Positions 38,337 to 51,406 of a stretch of DNA of 64,000 nucleotides are shown here, piece after piece. Source of the DNA: Trichoplax sp. H2 (lineage: Eukaryota > Placozoa > Uniplacotomia > Trichoplacea); the NCBI GenBank assembly GCA_003344405.1, contig NOWV01000005.1, positions 744,001 through 808,000 on the forward strand. The letters run 5' to 3'. Made by a program: the position numbers and the translations under genes. The notes below the pieces were generated by a model. It was given only the letters and a program-made list of their open reading frames with translations, was not told the origin of the DNA and searched no databases. Within the stretch, counting starts at the first letter, position 1; the number at the start of each line of letters is the position of its first letter.

Positions 38337-41300
38337 ATGGGTTGTGGCAGCAGTGCCGTCGATCAGAAAGCTGTGATAGCAAATAATCAAATTGAAAAAG
38401 ATATTCGTGAACAAGAATTACAAGCCAAAAAGATCATCAAGTTATTATTACTAGGTTAGTCATACCATTTTCACTCTATTTTAATAATATTGAATAAATA
38501 AAGAAGTTTATTAATTCGCTAATGGTGACAAGAATATCATGAATTACAAATTTCATTTCGCCATCTTTAATTACACCTTGATTGTACGAATAGAATACTA
38601 GTAGAGGCAACAAAGACATGTTACACAATTGTCGAACTAATATGTATTAATCATTGAAAGTTGAAGACTATTTTCTATCCCGTCTATATTTTAAAATAAA
38701 TTTGCTGTCTAAGGATTACGTTAAGTATCGCTTTAGGTAAGTCTGAAGTCTGCTTAATGATTTTGCAATCCTTAAAATAGTTGAAATACCAATCAAAAAT
38801 GATCACATAACAAGCAGATTGGTTCTGATAGTATAGTATAGCGTTACAACTGATCGTCTAACCATGACATATGAATTTTTTTAATTTTACGTGGCTTTAC
38901 GATTTTGTAATATTTTTACACCTTTTCTCCTTGAAATGATGTATTCAGAATGAAAATATATTAATAATAGCATCCGAATCATTGTATTTGCCATAGTTTC
39001 TAAATTTATTCTTATCAAGGCAGGGGAAGCTCAGTATTTCAATCTTATAGCCAAAATTGTTTTTCGTAACAAAATATACATAACCATCTTACATTGACGC
39101 TATTGTACTGGAAACTAGGTAGAAAGGGACAGAATATCGGCAGGCTTATAAGTTTGACTTTATTACGAACACATTGCAAAAAATAAAATTTGCTTTAAAT
39201 GAGATTTTTTCTCATCTTATTTTAATAGTTATCATCCGTTTCGTTAATCTTGTTTTTTCTTCGACTATACAATGATACAAACAAGAAACGAATTTGAATA
39301 AAATTGATGCAAGTATCAAGAGTTATTATGACCTAAACTAGTTGATAGAACACAAATCATCTGATAATTCTAATAGATTGATCAGGATAAAAGAGAGAAA
39401 AAATGGTATTAACACACTACCTTGTATTACCTACCTCCTAATTACTATTACTCCAATTCATTAATCTTATTTTTTCTTCATCTATTCAACCTTGCTAAAC
39501 AAGAAGTAGATTTGATTAAAAGAGGTGTAAGAATCAAAATTTATAATGAACAAACTGCCTGATAGAACTTTGATACATATGTGTGGCTTAAAACGAGTTC
39601 AAAACAACATAAAATCATGATATTCTTAAACCATCTAGCACCCATAAGAATATGAATTTTGATTTTCCTACTGTCTAGGATATAAATTGATCGATATATT
39701 TAATTAAAATACCATATTGATTTTTATGGTCAATTTTAGAATTCTAGATGGAATATGTTAGCATGTTACACTAATTGTCGTCAAGGGAAAATATCACATA
39801 AAGCTCCAGTAGTGAAATATATCTTTTATCAAATCCGACATGTTTTCATGGAATTCATGAGCTTTCCTTGCTACTTCTGTGGCTTACGTTGGAGTCAAAT
39901 GAGTTAATGCTATTCCAGGGTAACATCTAATATTAATTCTAACACTGTATTCGGATCGCTGTGATCGCAGCATTAATGTAGTTGATCAGCTTGACTAGCA
40001 TAATTAGTGAAAAGGTATACAATAGACCGAAATGAAATGAGAGATAGGATTTTTAAGTAGGAATTTTAATTCCCGCTCTTTTATCCCATAAAATTAATCC
40101 TATCATTTTTCCTATTATCACAGTAGACTAGCTTTGAGCCAGCTAAATGAGAAATAGGAATAGAGGATGGCTTACGATTGTTAATATAGAACTAATTATG
40201 GGAAATTGACTAAGGTCTACCAAACCATCACCCTGACTTACTGTTTTAGCCTTAATACTGCCTCCAGGACAATCTAACAAACTGTATTTAACCTAATAGG
40301 CTAACTGGATATTTCTTTTTCTAATGTTGATTCAATTGCAATTATTAATGAGAGAAGAGAAAGATTGCTAGAAGTTATTTGCTTTTACAGTAATTTTCTT
40401 TATACCCTGATTCTATTTATCTAACGAACTTATTCTAAATGATTAGAGCTATGGCTCAAGAAAAATTTATATTTATTAAATTAGCACTTTAGCCCCTACT
40501 TAATATTGTCATCATCTGCACTTCTGTTCTCAATATACATGCTATTGATATTCGATATGTTGGATATAAGTTATAATGCTATCCATCTCATTAACTATCG
40601 TTACAATTGAACATGAAGACCAAAAAGTGTCGTGGCGGATGCTATGGCGAGTTATTACCTTTAAAAATCACTTACTCATCATCTTTAGTTCTATTCAAAA
40701 GTTCTGCTATTTATAATAAATACATCAGGTACGGGCAATGCTAATTAGTTTTTTTATTATTCAATTTGCTATCCTCTTCGTTATAATATATCGGATGGCG
40801 ACTATTTATTTTAATGCTTGATATTTAAGCAGTGTATTTATTGGAAAACATCAACAATTTAGATAAGTAATATTTAGAGCAGTTAGGTAAAAGTTGGGAA
40901 AAATTAGTGTGCATTGGGCGACGATTACTTAATCACGGAATGCTTCCAATCATTATGCTCTTAATTTAACAATTCAGTCTTTTTTAATCGCTAAGGTCAA
41001 GGTAATAACCGTTTATTAATTAATATAGCTATCAGTAGAAGATTTCACAATGAACCTCAGTGGTAGACGAAATATAAATAATTACAGAAAATGAACATGT
41101 CATAGCTATAGTTATATAACTACATTCGCAAAGGTCAACTATTCGGTGGCTATTGTTTTCTGTATCAGTTTGAAGTCAAAATAGTAAAAAAACGGTAGAA
41201 TAATAACTTCAAATATAGAAATCGAAAATACTTATTTGAATCTAGCTAAGCTCTTATGACTTTATTCGAGATATTATCCTCCTTTCCAATTAAAAGAGCC

Positions 41301-44300
41301 GTACCCAATGCTCGTACAATCGATCATGGTATTATGATGCTTATTCTAGATGGTCATATGATATTCAAATTTTTGCTATTAAGGCTTGAAATAGATAAAA
41401 AAAATTACCGGTATTAGTCATAATATAAATATAGAAGAGAGGATAGCATTAGCAAACGTGCATGTTAATAGGTAAAAATAAATACAGATAGCATAATAGA
41501 TGAATTGATTATTTAAGAATATAAATATATCATTTTATAAGGGATTATCTAGACTTTCTTGTCTATTAAATCATTTATTGGAATCTCACAATTTGGATGA
41601 TAATTAGATAATGGTAAAATCGGCCAGAAATCTAACTTTTTAGTACAGTTTGAAATTCAAGTCGTACTTCAGAACCATAAATAATCATAATCTGCACTAT
41701 CTTAAAAGGAATCTAGATCCATCTTTTTGTGTTCATTATTATAAAAATTCACATTGTTGTGATACAAATACCGTTACTAAATGGATCACATCGATAGTAG
41801 TAAGATTGGAGCTGCTTAGACGGAATTTATTCTGTTACTATCTTTAGTGCTCAAGAGGTAGTCCTGTGGTTCGTCATCGATTTAGCCTTCACAGAAATGA
41901 TGTAGGTTAGATTGGCTTTCTTATGGAATAGCATAGACATGGCTGTCGAATAGGTTTATTCACGCCCTCTTATAGTAAATACATACTCTTGTAGCCAATA
42001 ATCAATGGTTAACTGTATCATTAAATAGCATAAGATGACATCAGACATTGATTCTCTTTTTAGAAATATCTGATGCGTGAACATGCAATAATTTAATGAC
42101 ACACTGTATTAATCTATTATATCTAAAATATTGATCAATACAGACGCATCTTAAATACCAATTGTAAATAATTTAGCAGCGATTTTACTCATGTTCGTTA
42201 GCCTAGCTTTAAAGTGATGACTATTGCTATGATTGTATGTACTAGAAATGTAGACGATCATTTCGTGTAGAAAATACCTTAGACATTACATATTACGAGT
42301 ACTTAGCCATTTTATAATATTATGGCTAGGGGAAGATACGCTATAAGTTTATTTCCATTCTCTATCACTTTATGCCAATCAAATTTAAGTTATAGTTTTT
42401 CTAGAGCAAATGTGAAATATCAATTTTTATAGAAACAGAAATAAAGAAGAAATGTCTATTCAAAATGATTTAGATTATTTTAACACAACTAACTATTACC
42501 TAGAAACATGGCGTAATTATCTATTATTTAATACAAAAATGTTCATAAGATAACAAATTTCAGAAATATCTTTCCGTTTTAGTATGAAATGTGATGAATT
42601 TACAATCAATAAATTTCAGCTTCATCGTTGTACAAAATATTTATCTATTTTACTAGATTGAAGTGGGATTAAGCCATAAGTAAAGCGAATAAATCTTTCA
42701 ATTCGGTTTTGAAAAGAACAGACCTTTTGAGTTTGAAATGCTTATACATTAAAGAAATGAAGATAAAAGTAAAGAGTTTTAAGTAACATCCCAAATTTAA
42801 GTGCTTGGGTTGATGGTTAAGACCGCCATCACGGGAATATTTTACTTTTTCTCGATTTAGCTTAATGGGATAGAAATTAACTATTAAGAGAAATAAAGTG
42901 TACAAACTCCCTTTATATCATTAACCCATTACTGACTATCTAATCATCTACAGAAAACCGAAAATGGCTTAAAATGCATAGTTTATCTTGATAATATAAG
43001 CCTTATCTTTTAGTAAATACGTAGCAAGGCCCCACTTGATAATAAAATGTTACTTGAACTAAGCATATTGACTGGATTTATATCGTTGATATGACATGGA
43101 GAATATTACAGTAGTAGCATTTTCCTTGAATTTGAAATAAAATCATTTGTTTTATCCCTTCAGTAGCTTATTTTCATCTATTTAACTCGCATAAAACATG
43201 CGGCTGAAATGATAAGAAATTATGAAATAATGTTCCTATGCAATATGTGTCCACAAGCTATATAGTAAACGAAAATTTCTATCCGCAAGATATAGATATT
43301 TTTCTTAAAAGCTAGTAATTTTACACAGTAAACCTTAAATACTTTATTTTAAACGTGTTTTGCAGGTATTTTTATTCTAAATCTTTGTTGGCATATTATC
43401 GTAATTCCAGCCTATAGTTAGGTTTCTACTTCACTTTCTATAGTGAGTAACTATAATAACCCGATTTTCAATAAAAAAAATCGGAAGAAAGTGAAATTAT
43501 TATATAATTAAGCTGTTATATTATTATGTAAGTAACAATTGACATATATAGGTGCCTTTATTGCTTCAATTTCATGCAAAACAACGTAAAAGGTCATTTG
43601 ACTTTTATGATTGGCCAAATATCACAATAGAAATTACCGAATTTAAGATACTTTGAGATACTTTTGTGCATAAATGAAAAGTCATTCTATAACACAGATA
43701 AAATCGTAATACCTCTAATGTTTAGGAATAAATAGATATCAACTTTTATTAATCAAATCTTTATCAAATACAGCATATATTAGTAAATAAGTTTAATTAA
43801 CATCTACACCAAATTTCAACTGAATTCATAAATCCATTAACTATCACGATTTATAGAAAATCTAATTCATGACCGGATTCTACGTATTGCTCATAGCATG
43901 TTACATGTAATATCAAATAGGATATAGTTAGAAGAGAATTATTAAAACGATGAAAATCGAAAAGTTGAATTAGTGCTAAGGCAAGTAAAGTGTAATCGAT
44001 AAAAGTATCGAAGTAACGTTAATTAATGAAAATTAGTTATTCGATTACCAACCGTTGTATTAGATTTGTAACGATAAAGTATATAAAGGATAATTTAATA
44101 TTTTATTAATTAGCTAACATATCAGCTGAAGCTACTGAACATCCTTAGTGATCTTATCCACAACTAATAAAACTAAATGAAAGGGTCACAAAGTGAATGA
44201 ATGTATGAAATGATTACTCTGGTAATATCTACAAAGTGAGGCAGATATTTTTGTCATTACTATTGGAACTACCGTAGAATGAGATCATTCAAAATTTACA

Positions 44301-47300
44301 TCTAAGGGAAAGCCATTAATAATTTTATCTTGAGTGTAGAAATTGACTGCTAATAGCTCCATCTTGAGCAAAATAAACATACTCATATTAATTTTTGCAG
44401 CTTCTTTTGCAATTAAAATCTATTCTATCTTAATTAAAGTACTTTAACTTTAAAATATTTTATTTATAGATTGATAGCGTCTAACAGAAGTATGTTACTT
44501 TCGAATAGTACTAAAGCTATTCTTGTAAGTTGAAAATGCAATCGGTAGTATAACATCGAATTTATCATCTATTATAACGTAATAGACGATTAATTTAAAT
44601 GAAGTATTGATTATTTTCAAAATTGATCAGTATTGATGATCCCTACAGTTGCATTTATAAGTTATCTTTTTTTAATTTATTAATATGAAGAAATAAATTT
44701 TAGATGCCACTGAAAGATATAGATGAATTATATAATTATCTTTCAGCTTCCAAACTATCCTAAATTTACTATATATCCAACATTGACTGATTGCAATTTA
44801 TAATTAATAAGTTGACCTATTAAGGAATAGTAGATAAAATAAAATACGTGCATATAAAAATGATTTAATCGCGGTTTAGGTTCTAAGGTTCTACATTCTG
44901 TAGTAGTATGATCTAATAGTTTAGGCCAATAGTCTAAAAGAAGGAAAATCGAAATCAATAATAATAGGGATAATAGTTGTAAGCTACTTGTCAGTATCTC
45001 CAGATACTGTAATTAGCTGAGCATTTCTCGCTAACTTAATCATTTCCAAAGTAGAAATCCTAAGATACAGATCACGTTGATATCAAAATTTCAAGTAGCA
45101 AATTCTTATGTTTAGTTTCTATTTATGATATCATTTTTCGTCAATTTAGTTAATTCTAAGTTAATGAGGAGGTGCTCGAATAAGCTTTATAGTGATCAAA
45201 ACAACTTAACACTAGATCATAGCTTAAAATGCGGAAATGTTTAAAAAGTATTTTATCCTGGTTTAATAGATTATGTTATTGAATAGACGTGTATCCAGTA
45301 AGTTAATAGAACAATATTCTAAAGGAATTCGTCGAATAGAGACTCATTTTTATTAGTAGGTTTGCTATGCAATGAAATAATATCAATATCGCTCCTTATT
45401 AATAGCTTAAGGCAATAATTATAACTTTTTAAAATGTTTATTTGAATTTCTTGACAGCAGCATAGAAGAAAATTTAAATAAATAAATAGTAATAAAAAAA
45501 TTGAGCAGTTATGTCTGATTATCATTTTCGCTAGCTATCTTCACTCTAATTCAGTAATCTACTTATAAATATAGCTTTAATAAGAGAGGCATTCATCCGG
45601 GTTTATGAGATGATTTATTGTAAGGCATTTTGGAGCTATTTTAATTTTTATCACGATCTTTATTTAAATCATAAATTAAATATACATTTGTGATATACAG
45701 TAAAGTAAAATGGGGAATGACCTCGTTAAAAATCATACAGTATAGCACAATATGCTATTGTATTGGATTTGCTAAAAAATAAATATTGATATATTTGGCG
45801 TTAGTACAGAAAAAATTGAGTGAAAATGTGTGAAAATTTGTCTTTTAATTAGCCTAGTTGTCAACTCGTTAACCTTATGAAAAGTATTGAAAAGTAACCA
45901 AACTTTCGACTCGAACATCATACTTTTCATAGCAGTGCTACAAAGAAAATGAAGGTTATACCATAAGAATACAACAAAGTTTGAAATTGAGATCTCAAGT
46001 ATAGGTGCTGTACCGGTAAAAATAAAGTAGAGAACAATATAGTGGAACTTGATACATGATATGACTAAACCTGAGTCCTTGGAGACATCGAGAATTAATC
46101 GTGCATTAGATGTATTGAATTATCAACTTAGACTAAATGCAGAATTGATACTTTGCTATCCAGCCCTAACCATTATTGGTCACATTATATGATGTTCTAG
46201 GTTCCTTAATATGCCTGTCCTCCATACGAGATTATATGCCTATGTCGTAACTGATCTATTACCACAGCGACTATTTTTTCAAGTCTGAGACGATTATGCC
46301 TGTAGCCACAGATTATCAGCGATCTATGAATTATTTTTTTTTAAGTTAATTTAATTCTTATCTGTTAGTTAAAGCTTAACAGATTGTTGCCGGTAGCCTT
46401 ATAGTAGATTGATTTTTTTTTCAGTGTGTCTATGAAATAATATGCTAATTCTGGTGCGGTATATTTTTATCCGAAGGCATATTTTATATTGAGATAGATA
46501 TTATTGACGCTATTCAATGTTTTAAGAGTAAATCTATCCTAAATTGATAATGGCAGCCTAAAAGTTTTTATCCAAGTCTTAATATGGTTCCATAACAGGA
46601 ATTATTTAAGAAAGAATTACTTGAGGATCCTAGAGCTAATTATTGTAACAAGTGTGTCATAATATTTTATATTGATACATGATAATCTATCCAGGAATAG
46701 AGTGCATTACTATAAAAGGAATAAAAAATAGCATGAATTAGCTTGAATGGAGCATACCTAGCCGATGAAATGCATTTTTCAAATTTAAAACAAAATAAAT
46801 CAACTACTATGAAATAATAGCATACAATTATGATTCGAATTGATAACTAAGGAGAGTAAAGTTGATAGAATATATTACTTCTTGATTTGGATTAGCTCGT
46901 TTAGATAATTTCAGTAGAAAAAGTCAATAAAGAGCTTATATTTGGATTAAATAATAGGACAAGATCCAGTAAAACAAAACATAGTCGGTTTCTGGTGTCC
47001 ACAGCTTACTTTACCAAATCGTTTTTACTAACTTAAATTCGTCCAGGTTGAGCACATCAAAATTTAAAGACATCAATTATATAATTATCGTTTAATCTGG
47101 TAGAGTTTACTTTCTACCATACTCTTTAAATTCGATGAATTTCGTTAATTTATCCGTACAACTTCACATATTTTTATTTATTTATCCAGTATTCAATTAC
47201 ATTGATTCTGAGTTTATGATCCGGTAAATATTCATATTCACACTGTTCTAATTCAATAGATGATACTGTAATATCTATTTAATATAATACCATTACGTAA

Positions 47301-50300
47301 AAGCAGGATTACCTATATTAATTTATTTTATCATCAAATGAAGATCAATCTTTCTATGTATTAAAATTATTTGTTATAATCAATAACAGGTGCTGCAGAA
47401 TCGGGCAAAAGTACTATCGCTAAACAATTGAAGTAAGTATTGTCCGAGATCATTGTACGTAGATAATCGAATAGAAAGAAAAATATCTTAATCGATGATT
47501 GATTTATTGCTATATTTAATATTACCGACATCTTTAAACAATGATTTATGATGATGTAGATGTTGAATTAATTTCAATATTCGTATTAAGGAAAGTCAAC
47601 AACATCCGGCAGATTAGATAAATTTAAAATTTGTCTTAAATTCCCTAAAGGAGCTAAGAAATAAATTTTATAGTTTTCTAAATAAAATCATATAAGAAGC
47701 GATGTAATTTTGATCTCTAAAAATATTTATGTCATTCCTCTTACTAATATCCTATCTAGTTAGATAGATAGAAAATAAGTTTAGATATCGTATAATATGT
47801 ACTTAAGCCTGCTCTTTCAATTCTTAATTCACAAGTCATCAACCTGATCAACTATAATAATAGTCATTTTGTCATCTTTATTGATATCCAATACGTTTAA
47901 TAATAGAGCATTCATAGCTACCACACTTAATTTAACTTACGGCCCTTATATGAGAGTATATTTTTGTTACTTGAATAACGATTTTGATATAATTGCTTTC
48001 TTTCTATAGTGAAGATCTTGTGTCATTAAATTATTAGAACAACGCAATTGAGATTAGCTGTCGTAATTTTGAAATCTTAAAATGAAGAGTTTTTTTGTTC
48101 ATAATTTAAAAGTAGCTAAAATTATGGAACCTTGCATTTTGGTTAACAATCTTGATTGATTCCTATACCATCTCGACAAATTTGGAACCATAACAGTTTC
48201 AGCTGAACTCATCGTTTCAATTATTCTTTAAGTTGAATAATTTAAAAATTTTCCCTTCTATTTTAGAACGCGATAGTGTTCAAGTAAAACTTAATCTGAT
48301 GTGTATAAAATTATCAATATCTATTCGAGATTTAATCTTCTGTTATGCTAGAGACATTTTAGTATCGATTAAATTTTTTTAATTTAACCCTAAGGCATTT
48401 ACGTATAAGCTTTTCTAGCACTTTTAAAATTATATATATATATACAGAAATTAATAGCATGTCAAGTGTCCGTGATATCTTCAATCCTAACTGAATTCAT
48501 ATTTAAAGATATTCCTCATCAAATATCTTCTATGCTAAAATTTAGTACATGAATTATACTCTTAATATAATCATACTATTTAAAGACTGAAATAATTTTA
48601 ACTATATTTTTATGTCTAATTTATATCTTGAATCAATTTCTTAGAATTATTCATATGGAAGGTTTTACTAAGAATGATATCGAGAAAGCCAAACCTATTA
48701 TTTACAGTAACATTGTTCACACATTTATACAAATTCTGCAAAATATGAGACCGTTGAAACTTGAATTTAATAGTGAACAACGGCAGGTAAATTATAGGCA
48801 TAATTAGTTTCTATTTATGAAGAATAACTGTGTTTCCAGATGATGATGGCGATATAAGTTACTATAATGTAACTATTTAATACATCTGCTAGAGACTATA
48901 TGAGCTATCATAATACTAAATAAAATTTACGATGTGATGTACCTAGTACGATTTGATTCAGTTTAAAGGCAGAGACACTGTTTTACCGCGTTTACTATCT
49001 CAGTAATATAGTCAATTGCTGTAGATACTAGATAAAAATTTCAAAACGCCACATTACCATAGTAAAATTTTTAAACAGTCCTTTGCATTAAATGCATTCT
49101 TACTATCATTTTAAAATTCTATTATACAGGCTGATGCCAATCAACTATTTGACATTATTGGCAAAATGAAAGACACTGATCCCTATCCACCTAGCGTTTT
49201 GAAATCTATGAATGCTTTATTAGCAGATGGTGGATTTCAAACTACAATAAAACGTGGACATGAATATCATCTTCATGATTCCGCTGAATAGTAAGTCTAT
49301 ATTTTAACTGACTCTTAGACCTCGCTATCATTTCCATAGAGGCACGAATTGAAGTATTTGTATAGATTTGCTGAGAGTACTGCGCTAGCTGATTTAATGC
49401 TACTATTCTGTCTTTATTTCATTCATATAAATGTAGCTTAAAGTTTCTCGCATGTGTAAAAGTATTCAAATATCCATGTGGCTTTAACTTGTGTTAATAA
49501 ATTTAGTAAAGACCGGTTACTGGAAATGTAATTGAAATTATTCATGGTGTCGATATCAATTTTTTTAGAATGATAGATCATCTAAACTATTGAATTTCTG
49601 GCTATAATGAATATATTTAATTTTTTAACCTGAGATTTATCTAAATTTAGCTTCCTAAAGTCTCTTGATCGTATCGGAAATGACAATTATGAGCCTACTG
49701 AACAAGATATTCTGCGTTCAAGACTTCGCACAACGGGTGTAAATCAGATTGAGTTCGAGTTTAAGATGCTTAATTTCCAGTAAGTTCAATCTTTCTTGGC
49801 GATATTTTACTCAGTACCCATATTTCGTAAATAAAATGAATTCATAGGTCAGTATCGGGACAAAGAGAAACTATTCGTGAGGCTAGATGTAGTTTACTGT
49901 CAGCTAAAAAAAAATTTCAATTTATGTGGTCTTGTTTTATGTCTATTTCGATTGAAGAAAATATGTTGCATACAGTATATAACTTTAACGAGTAGAAGTT
50001 CTCTATTTCTATAAATATCTCACGGAAGATGAAATCCTGTCAGTATACTCATAATATTGTAAAAGTACGAACAATAGCTGCGTTACTATCTGTTCAATAT
50101 TTGAGTCGGGCATACTTGCATGATTACTTTTAATTTTGAATATTTATTCATGATAACTTTGCTACCTGGTGGGGTAATAAATAGATATAGATGTCGTCAT
50201 GATAGTACTGCTAATGCCTATGATACAAATCTGAATTAGTTGACTATTTTTGCTCCAAGTCCTAAGAAGCTTTGGTATTTCTTTGAAAATTTATATGCCA

Positions 50301-51406
50301 AATTAATAGAAGACAGAAAAGTGATTACTACCATTAAAATATTGAATTATGTACCCTTATTTAATGTAACCATCGTATTTCTATTGTCTCCATAAATACT
50401 TGTACAACGATGTTGAAGAAATCTAGAATCATGCCCAATAATTTATTTACTATTCATACACCAAAAATATATATTTACAATGGGGTTATATTTTCGACTG
50501 TATTACAGAGAATAAGTAGCGAAATAGGCACTTTAATATTTTATCCTTAATGCTGAACGATCATAATTTATGGGTATATGAGTGTAGTATATAGTTTTAC
50601 TGATTCACAATTAAGCTGATTCTTTAACCATTTTCTTGGATACAGAGTGATCGATGTTGGTGGGCAAAGGTCAGAACGAAGGAAATGGATTCATGTATTT
50701 GATAGCGTAACTGCTATTATATTTTGTGTCTCGTTAAGCTGTTATGATATGACAGTTTATGAAGATGGAAACACGGTAATTTCGGATACCGCTGTTAAAT
50801 TTTTATATTTTATCGCCTTGATAATTAGTTTTCGATTTTATTATAGTTCCAACAGTTCAGAATTGATTACGCTATATTATCAGTTTATTGTGCTGAATTT
50901 GCATATAGCCTATATTCGGATCAAGATTTAATATGATCCTAGATTGGCTCATTCTAGCTAACTAATGATATTTTTTCCTCGATACTACAGAATAGCATGC
51001 ATGAAAGTCTTAAATTGTTCGATTGGATCGTTAACAACGAGTTCTTTAAAGAAACATCCATCATTCTATTCTTGAATAAGAAGGACTTATTCGAAGAAAA
51101 AATTAAATCTGTTTCACTAACAGTATGTTTTCCGGAATATGACGGTAAGAATATATCTTGCTTATACTTTTACTGCAATATGAATCTGTTTAACATCCCT
51201 TATTTTTTATGCTGTTAGGGACTAAATCGTATGAAGATACAAGTCTATTCATTCAAAAACAATTTATTGACAGAAAACAAAGCAGCCAAAAAGAAATTTA
51301 TTGTCATTTAACTTGTGCTACAGATACCCAAAATATATCTGTCGTATTTGACGCTGTGACGGATATTGTCATTTCGAATAATTTAAGAAATTGTGGATTA
51401 CTGTGA
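38337..51406 (+). CDS. Heterotrimeric G-protein alpha subunit, Gi/o class
   Basis: Exons 38337-38454, 47390-47432, 48645-48786, 49130-49290, 49651-49779, 50646-50775, 50991-51144 and 51219-51406 give 354 aa, the usual Gi/o length. Exon sizes 43, 142, 129, 130 and 154 are as I recall for vertebrate Gi/o genes. Seen: myristoylation/palmitoylation start MGC, P-loop GAAESGKS (40-47), switch [10 protein letters not shown] with the catalytic Arg and Mg-binding Thr, switch [18 protein letters not shown], and C-terminal NNLRNCGLL with the Cys at -4 that pertussis toxin modifies in Gi/o. SLDRIG and [12 protein letters not shown] resemble Galpha-o most. Odd points: Ala42 in place of Gly (Ras Gly12 position), a diverged helical domain, and SCYD where SDYD/SGYD is usual. 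It acts at the inner plasma membrane downstream of receptors. Confidence 0.95.
38455..47389 (+). other. 8.9-kb first intron of the G-alpha gene
   Basis: It starts GTTAGT after the first base of codon 40 and ends AACAG. Other introns in the window are mostly 70-1700 bases. No nested exon-like frame was supported (41650-41847, 42669-42905, 44755-44958 and 45319-45525 look random). It contains a diverged local duplication at 39240-39568. Because both flanking exons are firm, the intron is real unless the assembly is wrong. Confidence 0.8.
39240..39568. repeat. Diverged two-copy repeat, ~112-bp units
   Basis: Units 39240-39352 and 39457-39568 share TTCRTTAATCTTRTTTTTTC at the start and TGATAGAAC at the end, with an intermediate ACAAGAA segment. 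The offset is about 217 bases, inside the first intron of the G-alpha gene. Confidence 0.8.

Noticed and set aside
47390-47432. Alternative acceptor removing the unusual Ala from the G-alpha P-loop
   Set aside because: Using the internal CAG would shift phase and delete the start of the P-loop. The 43-base exon is exactly the size I recall for Gi/o genes, so GAAESGKS stands.
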